From: Pigoraptor chileana
Lineage: Eukaryota; Opisthokonta; Filasterea
Length of the DNA: 32,568 bases
Assembly: GCA_943704495.1 (NCBI GenBank)
Contig: CALSCR010004003.1
Location: forward strand, 1 to 32,568
Direction: 5' to 3'
Shown: positions 1-9,356 of the stretch, one piece after another
How positions within the stretch are numbered: position 1 is the first letter of the stretch
Layout of the letters: every line of letters begins with the position of its first letter
The notes under the pieces: generated by a model
Told to the model about the DNA's origin: nothing
What the model saw: the letters and a program-made list of their open reading frames with translations, nothing else
The model's database searches: none
Position numbers and translations under genes: made by a program

Positions 1-72
1 ATGTATGTATGTATGTATGTATGTATGTATGTATGTATGTATGTATGTATGTATGTATGTATGTATGTATGT

Positions 73-117
<45 letters not shown>
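1..117. repeat. (ATGT)n then (ATG)n microsatellite
   Basis: A nearly perfect tetranucleotide array occupies about 1-75 and passes directly into a trinucleotide array at about 73-117. It sits 8 bases beyond the donor of the fifth exon of the Rabex-5-like gene, so it is intronic on the minus strand. The apparent Met-Tyr-Val repeat ORF across it is an artefact of the repeat. Confidence 0.95.
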
Positions 118-125
118 CCACACAC

Positions 126-403
126 CTGCAGCATACTCTGCACTGATTCGGCCTTTTCTTCGATCGACAGCCCTTCATTTGCGAGAAACCGTTCGATGAA
201 ACTGATACAGATTGAGGTCACACAGAGATCGTTGGTGTCAGTGGCATGTTGCAGCAAAGAACAAAAGAAGACGGCCATGAAATAGAATTCATGGAAACGC
301 CAAGAATACCTACATCCAAATAATTGTGCGTCCGCTTTAAAATTGGGGAAAGAAGTGTGCAATATAAAGTCCTACACTCAACCACACACGCAATTCCCTC
401 CCG

Positions 404-443
<40 letters not shown>

Positions 444-1545
444 ATACACACACAGCTACTCACGTCTTTGTTTTGGCTACAATGTCCTGTGCGCGCGGAT
501 CCCTCATCGTCCCCAAAAAGTCCTCGAAAGAGTACGCGCGTGGCCGCGACGCACCAGAGTCCACAGTCGGCGTTCCATCCGACGCAATGCGAATCTTTCT
601 CAACAGCGTCCGTATGCGGGTGCTGCAAAATGGGAATATAAGACAAAGTACAATTCATTGGGTGGGAGGGGGAGAACCGTTGATGAGACCAAGAGGTAGA
701 GCATGATGATAATGCCATGACCGTGTCCTCACACATCCTCAGGAGAGACAGAGCATCCACCTCCAGAAAGTGGTGTGCTTAGTGTTTCAATAGGGAACAT
801 CACACACACGCACACACGCACACACATACACAAACACACACCTTGTTGTTGACTCTGCCTTTCGCCCATCCGGGGTATCTGCAGAGTGCATATAAGCGCG
901 ACCTTGTTAACAATAACAACATACCGCATATCGCCAACTCACGCAATGGCGCATTCAGGACAGTAGAAGTGCGACAGTGGAATAGTAATACAAAGCCATA
1001 GGCACACAAATGTACAAATACACACGCGCACGAGAGAGTCCACACACCTGATCGCGCCACTTCTTGAAAGAATGTGTTGAGCTGGTCATTTTCGGCGCCC
1101 TTTGATGGCTCTGCGCCATCCCCGGCACGCTTCTCGGGCGGACGAACTTGCGGCAGCGGCTGTTGGTGGTGCTGCTGCAATGTGGTAATAAACAAGTAGA
1201 TGACAAGAAAGGATTCAATACAATGGAATGATTAAAGGCAATAATGCGCCGAGAAAAGTTAGATGCAGGACCCAGTGAAGTGGCAAGATGCAACTACCCT
1301 CGGATCAACATGGCATTGGGAGTGAGCATGGGCAGCGGAATCAATTGTGCACATATGCACACCATACAAACATACACACACACAACCAACAACAATACCT
1401 TATCAAGGATCGCCTTATAACACTTAGAGCAGTAGCCTTGCCATGCGGGATTCCCAAAGAAGTTGCACCCGTTGCGACATTTGTACGAGGGGTTGTTTGC
1501 CCTTTTGGCAACATTTTCGAGAGGCGCAGGAGTTGCGGCAGACAT
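126..1545 (-). CDS. RABGEF1: Rabex-5-like A20 zinc finger / VPS9-type Rab5 GEF, 5' part only
   Basis: Predicted exons on the minus strand: 1545-1399, 1174-1048, 878-842, 622-464, 201-126. Phases chain as 0, 1, 2, 2, 0, giving 182 codons before the window ends. Residues 20-45 form an A20 zinc finger, C-x3-C-x11-C-x2-C (C23, C27, C39, C42), with the Rabex-5 hallmark [11 protein letters not shown]. Exons 4-5 encode [18 protein letters not shown] then [18 protein letters not shown]. These match the helical bundle that precedes the VPS9 catalytic core in Rabex-5 and yeast Vps9. In that family A20 binds ubiquitin and VPS9 activates Rab5 on early endosomes. The VPS9 core itself must lie left of the window. 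The ATG at 1545 was chosen as the simplest start; an in-frame ATG at 1575 would add 10 residues. Four of its introns carry TG-rich repeats just after the donor, so single-exon reading of this locus fails. A plain A20/AN1 stress protein is excluded by exons 4-5. Confidence 0.85.
407..453. repeat. (CA)n microsatellite, intron 4 of the Rabex-5-like gene
   Basis: Slightly imperfect CA dinucleotide array on the plus strand, which is TG on the coding strand. It begins 10 bases after the donor at 463. Confidence 0.95.
801..840. repeat. Imperfect (CA)n microsatellite, intron 3 of the Rabex-5-like gene
   Basis: CA-rich array interrupted by CG and TA. On the coding strand it reads as TG repeats merging with the GT donor at 841, so the 5' splice site itself is part of the repeat. 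Confidence 0.9.
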
Positions 1546-1575
1546 CTTTCCACACGCAGATCCTTTCACAAACAA

Positions 1576-2422
1576 GAGGGCTCAGTACGACGGTGTATTC
1601 CCCTCAGGAGATTAAGGTGCGATTCCACTTGTGCGCGTTACATGTCGGTGGAGCGACACGAGCATGCCACTGTGAGATGAGGGGTGTGTGGGCGGTGGGA
1701 ACGGCAACCCCTCGACGCGAGATCCAATATTACTTATATCAATCACACAACCATAGCCCAAAGAAGTCGTACGTAAAGAATAAAAATTGTGCTCAAAGAT
1801 ACGTTGTCACTTTCAAAAGATGCAAACAAGAAAAAACACTGAAAGGAATTTTTTGTGGTGAAACGGCTTAAGGGAGATTCAAAAACATCCCACGACAAGC
1901 CCCGCGATATATAGAATATATAAAAAAAACATGCAACAAATAATAATCGCTTGTAGTTACAGAGAGGGAGTGAGACAAGAAGCCGTTTGTGTCTTCCCTG
2001 GTATGGCCTATGGTCTTTCCCTCTCCCTCTCCCTCTCCCTCTCCTCTCTCTCCCTCTCTCACCTCTCACCTCTCCCTCGTTTCACCCGACTACGCTGAAG
2101 ATTCCGACTGCATCCGTGTATTATTGGCTGGGAATGGCGATCATCACTTTCGCAGTTACGCAACAAAAAAAGTGCGAGTGAAACCAATAATAATTTGAAA
2201 AAAGACGCAATTCACCACTAATTTTATCCATCATCCAAATAAATAATTTTCCTGAGCCTGAGCCAAAACTATTTTTATAATATATATTTATGTGTCTTGT
2301 TTTTTCCGATCGTAAACTGTCGTCGTAAACAGCTGATCGGTGGAATAATATGACAGGACTGCATATATTGCAAGGGTACTGCGATGCCTGATTTTACATA
2401 ACTGAAAAAAATGCTACTCTCG
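1576..2422. other. Spacer between the Rab5 GEF and the diflavin reductase
   Basis: No credible gene. It is AT-rich, with a pyrimidine array at 2014-2078 of CCCTCT hexanucleotides degenerating to CTCTCC. It should hold the promoter of the Rab5 GEF gene (start at 1545, minus strand) and the 3' flank of the reductase. ORFs of 60-140 codons here are low complexity or lack host-like codon use. Confidence 0.6.
2014..2078. repeat. Pyrimidine-rich CCCTCT repeat
   Basis: Tandem CCCTCT units followed by irregular CT-rich sequence on the plus strand. The Pro/Leu/Ser-rich ORFs over it are a by-product. Confidence 0.85.
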
Positions 2423-2428
2423 TTTATT
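2423..2428 (-). promoter_or_regulatory. AATAAA polyadenylation signal of the diflavin reductase gene
   Basis: AATAAA on the minus strand, 16 bases after the TAA stop at 2445-2447. It is a canonical hexamer, but close to the stop, so the 3'UTR would be very short. Confidence 0.55.
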
Positions 2429-2444
2429 CATCCAAGCAGAGTAT

Positions 2445-4943
2445 TTATGTGATCCACACATCGCGCTGGTAGCGCTTGTTATTCTCGAGATCTGCCATGA
2501 AGGCCTCGGCGTTCTCTCGGCTTGTCCCTTTCTTTGCCGAGATGATGTCCAGGAGTGTCTCGTGCACATCGCCCGCCATATTCTTTGCATCGCCGCACAC
2601 GTAAAAGTGTGCTCCACGCTGCAGTGTAGAAACAAATTGAATGAGAAAATAGTATTATTGTCACATACATGCGTTGCATCTTAACTATTACTGGACAACA
2701 CATTTATGAAACGTCACAACGGATATGGATCAGTGTGTATACCTGCAACAGGGACCAGACCAGGTCGGCATCCTGCTTGAGCAGATGCTGCACATAAACC
2801 TTCTTCTGTCCTGCCTCGCGTGAAAATGCCGTCCTCAGAATAACGCCCTTCTCCTGTATGTGTGTGTGCGTGTGTTGATATCAAGACCACGGAGAAAAAT
2901 TAAGTTTGGTTACTGTTAGATTTAACCGGCCCAGCGATTACAGTTGCCACACAAAAAGGCCACCCATTCACGCCGATGAGACAGCACAACGCACCTTCTC
3001 CAAGGCCTCGAGCTCTCCGCGGTAAAGATAGTCCTTGTTCCTGTCGCGGCATCCAAAGTAGAGAAGGTTGTCCCCGCGTGCCTTTGTGATCTTGCGCTCC
3101 TGCAGAAACGCACGAAAGGGAGCGAGCCCAGTCCCTGGTCCGACCATGATAATGGGAAGGCTGCCGTTTGTCGGAAGTCGAAACTCGGGATTTTTTCCGA
3201 TGAAGACGGGGCATTCCTCTGAAATATTCCGACGGTCCTGAAGGAAAGTCGTACACACACCCGTGCGCGCCTTGCCAAGCGAATCGTAACGCACCACCGC
3301 CGCCGTTACGGAAACGCGTTTTCCGACAACCGATTGCGCCGACGAAATGCTGTAATATCGCGGCTGCAACAGGCGCAGGTGTGTGAGCACATCGGAAATG
3401 TCTGGCTTTGCGCTTGAAAAATCCGTAAGGACGTCCGCGACCTCCCTTCCGTAGAGATACGCGCGGAGCACAGAATTAGAGGCGACGGACTGTCCCTCCA
3501 TAAGAATGGCACGCCCCTTCTCGCTCTCCCGGCGATCGCGCGACATGGGAATGAGATTACGGATGAGCTCGGGCTTGACCGTCTTGATGTCGTAAAAGCG
3601 GCGGAGTGCGTTCTGCAGGGGCATCTTTTCCTTGCGTCCAATCTTCGGATCGTAACATCCGGGAGGCGCAGTGACCGTCTCCGTGCCCGTGCACCGCATA
3701 GCCTTCAACAGCACCTCAACCTCCGCCGGATTGTTTTCGGGGCAAATCCCAAGAGAATCTCCGGGTGTATATTCGATGCCGCTGTCGCCGAGGTCAAACT
3801 CAACGTGAACAACCTGCCTCTCCTCGCCCGCGCCGCACAAGTCACGCTTCACTGCAATGCGTGCCCAGTATGGATTTGTGCGACTGAATCCGGAATCGTC
3901 GGCGCACGCGCCCACATCCATGTAGTCGATCCTTTCGTCAAGACCTAGTGAGGGAATGCCGGCGACAACAGCTGCGATCCAATTGTCGATGGCCGGGAAA
4001 TCCTCCATGTCCACATCAATGCGCCGAGCAAAGCGTCGTGCTCCGAGAGCCTCGAGCTTTTCGTCAAGCAGGCGACCTGCCCTGCAGTAGTGGGGATATC
4101 CTTTGTCTCCGAGTGCAAGCACGGAGAACGAAGCGTGGGACAAGTTGCCGATCTTCCCTGACGTCACTGCCGAGAAGAAGTCGCGTGCATCAGTAGGGGG
4201 GACGCCGTCGCCAGTGGTTGAGCAAACCGCCAAAATCACCTGCCGAATTTTCATTGTGCAGGAAATATGACGAGCAAGATGGTGACCAGAAATAATACGT
4301 TAGCTGCGGGCGGGAGAGAGAGAGTATATCTGCAGCGTGCTTGCAAATGATGAAGAAATACGAATTGCAACACAAAGACACTCACCTGCTCTTTCTTAAA
4401 GTCGACAATGGCGGAGTTTTTAAGATTCACGAGGCGAGGCTGAAATCCTTCCGACTCGAGAGGCTCAATCGCGTCGTAAAGACGGCGGGCGATGGTTTCG
4501 GAAAACCCATACTCAGTTCCGTACACAATGACCAATTGCTTGCCGGGCGTCGTAAAAACTCGCTTGTACTTGGCGAGCTCTGCAAGATTAGTGAGTTGTT
4601 GTGAGATGGCGGTTACAAAAGACAGTCTCACGCCACTGAATGGCTTGAAATGTCTTTATCACCATGATAGTGGTGGTGCACGCACTTATACTAGCTACTT
4701 TAACTTACTTGTACTTACATGTGCAAAAATGTGGAATTTGGACTGCCAAACTTAAATATTTGGAACTGCATCTTCTCTGGACATACCCTGCTCATCATCG
4801 TCATCGTCCTGCTCGGCATCTGCCGCATTGCTGCTTGGATCGGCAATATAATTATCCAGCGATGCCGCCTTGTTCATGGGTGTGGGCCATAGCAGCAACG
4901 CCACATACACCAGGACAACAAACATAATGGCGTACATCCACAT
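2445..4943 (-). CDS. Membrane-anchored NADPH-dependent diflavin (FMN/FAD) reductase, CPR/CysJ family
   Basis: Predicted exons: 4943-4787, 4579-4386, 4239-2995, 2853-2743, 2618-2445; phases 1, 0, 0, 0; 626 residues. Residues 3-20 are a hydrophobic N-terminal anchor, followed by an acidic linker. A flavodoxin-like FMN domain follows (FMN loop YGTEYGFSE near 72; STTGDG near 124). The FAD/NADPH module shows RYYSISS (411-417), GVCTTF (444-449), VGPGTGLAPF (483-492), YFGCR (511-515), YVCGD (575-579) and a near-terminal Trp624. Such enzymes pass electrons from NADPH through FAD and FMN to a partner such as a P450. The N-anchor suggests an ER P450 reductase. However, details such as the GDSGIEYTPGDSLG motif and GDKGYPHYCRAG resemble CysJ and methionine synthase reductase more than classical P450 reductase, so the acceptor is open. 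It is divergent from the flavoprotein gene starting at 5798. Confidence 0.93.
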
Positions 4944-5210
4944 TTTCTCGCCGTTTAATTGGGATCAAAGTCCCAACGGATCTAAAAGGGCGTGATTGAA
5001 TACTTGCAATTCGATTGGGTATATTAATAATATGTATTTTTGACAACTGCCAATGGCATTGCCCAGTAAGGGCTGGGGAACGGGATTCCTCGCACGTGGA
5101 TGCGACCCACAATGGAGCCGGTGATGAATCGTTTGGATGCGGCTGTCTGCGTCGGCAAGCGCCCAAAGGTGTGTTTCCCGTGAACAACGACTGTTTCAGG
5201 GTGCGTGCCT

Positions 5211-5324
5211 CTGTGTGTGAGTATGTGTGTGTGTGCGTGTGTGTATGTGCGTGCATGTGTGTGTGTGTGCTGTACAGGTATGTGTGTGTGCATGTATGTG
5301 TATGTGCGTGTGTGTGTGTGTGTA
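5211..5324. repeat. Imperfect (TG)n microsatellite
   Basis: About 110 bases of TG-rich repeat with TA and GC interruptions. It lies in the divergent spacer, on the reductase side of the CCAAT cluster. Confidence 0.9.
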
Positions 5325-5590
5325 CTGAGGATGCTTGTTTCAAAGGGATTCAGAGTAGGGTGGCGTCGGCTGCTCTGATTGGTCGGCTCATCACACAACA
5401 CTTGCTTGCGACGCTGTGATTGGCTGGGAAGTCTCTCCTGATGATTGGCATTGGAATGCACAAAATAAAGACGGCCTCCATACTAATTGCATAGATAAGC
5501 GCATGTGAAAATAAAATAATAAGGGACATATGCCAGTCTGCCAGCAAGTGGAGCCGCGCCAACGCACATGCGTTTGCAAAAGTCGACACA

Positions 5591-5647
5591 GACACACACA
5601 CACACACACACACACATACACACACACACACACACGACACACACACA
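5591..5647. repeat. (CA)n microsatellite
   Basis: Nearly pure CA array with two small interruptions. It lies about 150 bases upstream of the ATG at 5798, possibly within the 5' leader of the flavoprotein gene. Confidence 0.92.
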
Positions 5648-5797
5648 TGCAAACACCGTTCTCTACTCTCTGCGAGTCAGCTTGTTGCCGAACTTCACAT
5701 TGAGACACGGAACTCTCGAACTTACAAAAAAGTGTCACTCCAACATTCACTCACGAATACCGCTCGTCAGATCCCTTTGCGAGAGGCAACATCCAAG

Positions 5798-7987
5798 ATG
5801 GAGCACATCCAGCCCTACATCGACCAGGCGGTCGCAGTCGCCAACCCCCTTATCCAGGAGGCTCTGGCACACCCGACGGTGCAGAAGATCGTGTCTCACC
5901 CTTACATTGCTGAGCAGCACCCTGCTGTGCTTGCATCGGTCGCCATTCTCGGACTCTACATTGTTCTCCGCATCATCAAGTCCATCTTCCGTCGCTTCCG
6001 CCGTTTCCCCCGCATCTACCCCGAGGAAGCGGTGAGTTTGAGTTGCATGAGCACATCTCCTTCATGTGTCCTTGTAAAGGCGCAATGGCTCGTTCATCTG
6101 AGACTTAACGTTGCAATTTATTTCAACTGTCATTTCATCTGCAGCGCAATGCTCCCGGATATTACGATGTTGCCATTGTTGGCGCCGGTCCCTCGGGATC
6201 GACGTGCGCGTGGTACATGGCCAAGGACAAGAAGGCCAAGGTGCTTCTCCTCGAGCGCAAGCAGTTTCCGCGTGACAAGTACTGCGGCGACGCTGTGTGC
6301 AAGACGGCCATTGAGATCCTCCAGGAGATGGGGGTGTACGACCAGCTTTTGAAGGAGAATAAGGCCCACGTTGTGAGTACCTTTCCCTGCTGCAACTGTA
6401 CACTGCTGATACGTTGCGTTTTTGCTAGATGTATCTAGATTCAATATGCGTGGACGTTTACATCTTGCTGGTTGAACCGTACATGCAAGGCCAAAAGAAC
6501 ACATACACATACCCGCAAGGGCTGCAAACATTATATATGAACTGAATCAAATCTTCAATGTTGAATCTCTCGCAGGCCGATTCCGGCGGTATGGTGTCAC
6601 CCGGTGGTCTCCGCTTTATTGGTCGCAGCCACGAGCAGCTGGGTGCGATCCCCGCCGCCATTGCCGTCAAGCGCATCCACCTCGACGAGGCCATCGCCGC
6701 CGCCGCAAAGAAGGCCGGTGCCGATCTCCGCGAAAACATGGACGTCATCGACGCAAAGTTTGACAAGAAGGCTGGCATGTGGACTGTCTACATTGACGAT
6801 GAGAAAAAGACAACATTCAAGGCACGCACGCTCGTCTGCGCCGACGGCGCGCCCTCGAAGCTGGCAACGCACCTCGGCTACGTCAACACTCCTCCCCAGG
6901 GGAGCTGCTCGCGCGCATTTGTCGAGGGAGGCACCCACAACCTGAAGGCTGACGGTGTCGTGTACTACAACAAGGACCTTCTTCCCGGATATGCCGCCCT
7001 CTTCCGTCACCCCAACGATGAGCTCAACTACTGCTGCTACCTCATCCCCGGCAACCCCAACGTCAAGAACGAGGATCTTGCATACTGGCACGAGTACCTC
7101 ATCAAGAAGGACCCCGCCGTCAGCCAGGCGCTTGGTAACAAGTTTAAGATGGAGAAGATGCGCGCAGGAAGCCTCCGCCTTGGTGGCATTCCCGTCTCGC
7201 ACGACGACCACCTCATCATTGTTGGTGATGCCGCTGGAATGATCGACCCCATGACCGGAGGTGCGAATGTGTTCTTGTCTCTGTGTGTATGTGTGTGTGT
7301 GTACAAGAGATCGCTTGTCGCTTCATTTGGCTTTTGGTCGTGGTTGCTGCTGCACAAACGCTTGCATTCACCTGAGAACCTCGCGTATCCTGTCGTTTGT
7401 TCCTAATACTTGTTGTTGGCGTTTCTTGCAATCGCAGAGGGCATCCACCACGCCATGGACGGCGGCCGCATTGCCGCAAAGCATCTGCTCAACGCCGTCA
7501 AGACTGGCAACTTTTCCCGCGCTTTCCTCCAGCAGTACCACGACGACTGGATGAACACCTTTGGACACGACTTTGCCTGGTTCGTGTCGTGCATCTCTTG
7601 ACTTTACCTTAATCTCAAGTGCTGGAATTCTCACGCCGTCACATTGAAAGCAAAAGAGACAGACACGAATTGCGCGTGATTTAACATTAATTTTTGGTGG
7701 CGGCGACTGACCCACATGCATCTGTCCCTCTCACTCTTCCAATACCCACGCGGCACAGGTCGATGAACATTTGCCAGATTCTGTACCGCTTCCCCATTCT
7801 GATTGACGCCGCCACCGCCGCCGTTCTCCGCAAAGGAGACAAGTTCCTCGCTCGGTGGGCCGACATCATGACGGGCCGAGTCCCCAAGATCCATCTGCTC
7901 CGCCCCGAGTTTGTCATTGTCATTACCTTTGAACTCTTCCTTCTCCTTGGAAAGCGGCTCATCGGAGTCAAGCCCAAGACGCAGTAA
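5798..7987 (+). CDS. Geranylgeranyl-reductase-family FAD oxidoreductase with membrane segments at both ends
   Basis: Predicted exons: 5798-6031, 6145-6372, 6576-7260, 7438-7579, 7759-7987; phases 0, 0, 1, 2; 505 residues. Exon 1 carries a hydrophobic segment (about 43-65) followed by an Arg/Lys-rich stretch. The dinucleotide fold starts at DVAIVGAGPSG (86-96). YCGDAV matches the Cys-Gly motif of the family. The second FAD motif GDAAGMIDPMTGEG is near 371 and is completed across an intron (G|AG gives Glu), followed by HHAMDGGRIAA. A second hydrophobic segment, FVIVITFELFLLL, lies close to the C-terminus. Relatives reduce isoprenoid double bonds (plant phytyl synthesis, archaeal lipids) or act on other polyprenyl or sterol-like lipids. 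The substrate here is unknown. The start at 5798 has a good context; an upstream in-frame GTG is not a eukaryotic start. TG repeats lie in intron 3. Confidence 0.92.
7280..7302. repeat. (TG)n in intron 3 of the flavoprotein gene
   Basis: Short TG-rich run starting about 20 bases after the donor at 7261, on the sense strand. Confidence 0.7.
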
Positions 7988-9356
7988 ACCTCATGTCACA
8001 ACGTGGTTTATTCTTTCTACGCTTGTATGTCACTGAGTTATATCATTTAACGCAATGCAGTAAACCGATTTGAATTGCAAAAAGTGCTAAGTTTTTCGAG
8101 TGCATAAAAGATGAAAAAATGCTCAGATTGCGAAATCACGCTCAGACGATGATGCAGTCGCGAACAGCTCTGCAATGCGAGAAAGAACAACGTTTCACAA
8201 GCACATCTGAACTGAAAGGGTGAACAAAGAAGACGACTGTCCGGTCTTGTGAGGCTCTAACACTAGGTGTATGAACTGGCATCACGCGCGCGCCGATGAC
8301 GAGCAAATAGCAGCACAGCCGCACAGCCGAGTGACTGAACGACACTGGCGGATCAACGGATACTAATTGCCGTTGGCATGCAGGCAGTGCTGTATGTCAG
8401 ATGGCCTGTGGAAGACGGCTTCAATGTCGGTTGTGATTCACTTGGATCCGTTAGTGGGCGGCCACATTCGGCAGACTGTTTTTGTGACCGTCACTGCAGT
8501 AAAACAACTGGTGACGGCAAATTCCCCCCGGCTTATTTGCCCAGGCCGAATTAACGGCACAAATTGAAATGCAGCTTTTAGTACATGCGCTTCGATACAT
8601 ACTCTCCTTTCGTTATGTGAGAATATTTACTTATTCTCTAGATTCAAATACACGCACGCGAGCCCCCGAGTAGTTTATTTGAGTCTCTGCAGCCACTTGT
8701 TGATAATTCAGCACAATCTCCAAATAAAATGCGCCGGCCCTAATTGAAGCTGATTGCCTTATATAGTCATAAGGCACTGCTAGTTACTATGGTAGGAAAG
8801 TCTTCGTCATCGGAAATTGACACTGAAACTTTTGTGTGAACAACTGGGCCGAACAACTGACCATACTTACACAAAACAACCATGTTGACACAATTAGGAC
8901 GCTATTTTGACGTGGTAGATGAATAAGACATATCCTCTACTCTGCTGTTTAAGTGAAATAGTCCCCATAAGACTCGTGGGAAGCATTGTCGGCGAATTGT
9001 GTGAATATCTGTGTTTGGACTGATTTCGGTTCCATCAGCTGCCACACCCGCAAGAGCCAGAGTCATAAGTCGTTAAGGAAGTTGCTTCCACTACTCTTGT
9101 ACTCCACCTCTGATCATTTCCTGTCTCTGCGCTGTTTTCATCACACGATACAATTTGCGCGGTCGACATCACGGACTCGGCTACATTTTGAGGCTCGACC
9201 TGCAGGCTCTACTGTTTCCATTGTGTATTCATTCTCCAAGAACGTTTTGAACACAATAACCGCATTGTTGTCGTTTGGTGCGCCGAGGCGCTTCATGCCC
9301 TCGTTAAAGGATCTCCGTAATCGCTGGAGGCATCGAGAGGGGCGCGCACACTGCAA
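7988..9356. other. Spacer between the flavoprotein and ZNRF-like genes
   Basis: About 1.4 kb without a credible gene. It is AT-rich, with only scattered short ORFs on either strand and no recognisable motifs or long repeats. It should contain the 3' end of the upstream gene and the promoter of the ZNRF-like gene. No TATA box or AATAAA is in a convincing position. Confidence 0.55.

Larger units (their letters stand above)
4944..5797. promoter_or_regulatory. Divergent promoter region of two redox genes, with CCAAT boxes
   Basis: This 854 bp spacer separates the start of the diflavin reductase (minus) from that of the geranylgeranyl-reductase-like gene (plus). ATTGG (inverted CCAAT) occurs at 4958, 5014, 5378, 5419, 5444 and 5450. 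The last four fall within 77 bp, the dense spacing typical of NF-Y-type promoters. A CACGTG E-box lies near 5095. Two long TG/CA arrays flank the CCAAT cluster. No TATA box is evident. Shared regulation of the two genes is my inference. Confidence 0.55.

Noticed and set aside
1-285. ORF with repeated Met-Tyr-Val-Cys at the left edge
   Set aside because: It is a translation of the ATGT/ATG microsatellite; the true coding strand here is minus.
6597-7211. 204-codon minus-strand ORF
   Set aside because: Shadow of exon 3 of the geranylgeranyl-reductase-like gene, whose plus frame carries clear FAD motifs.
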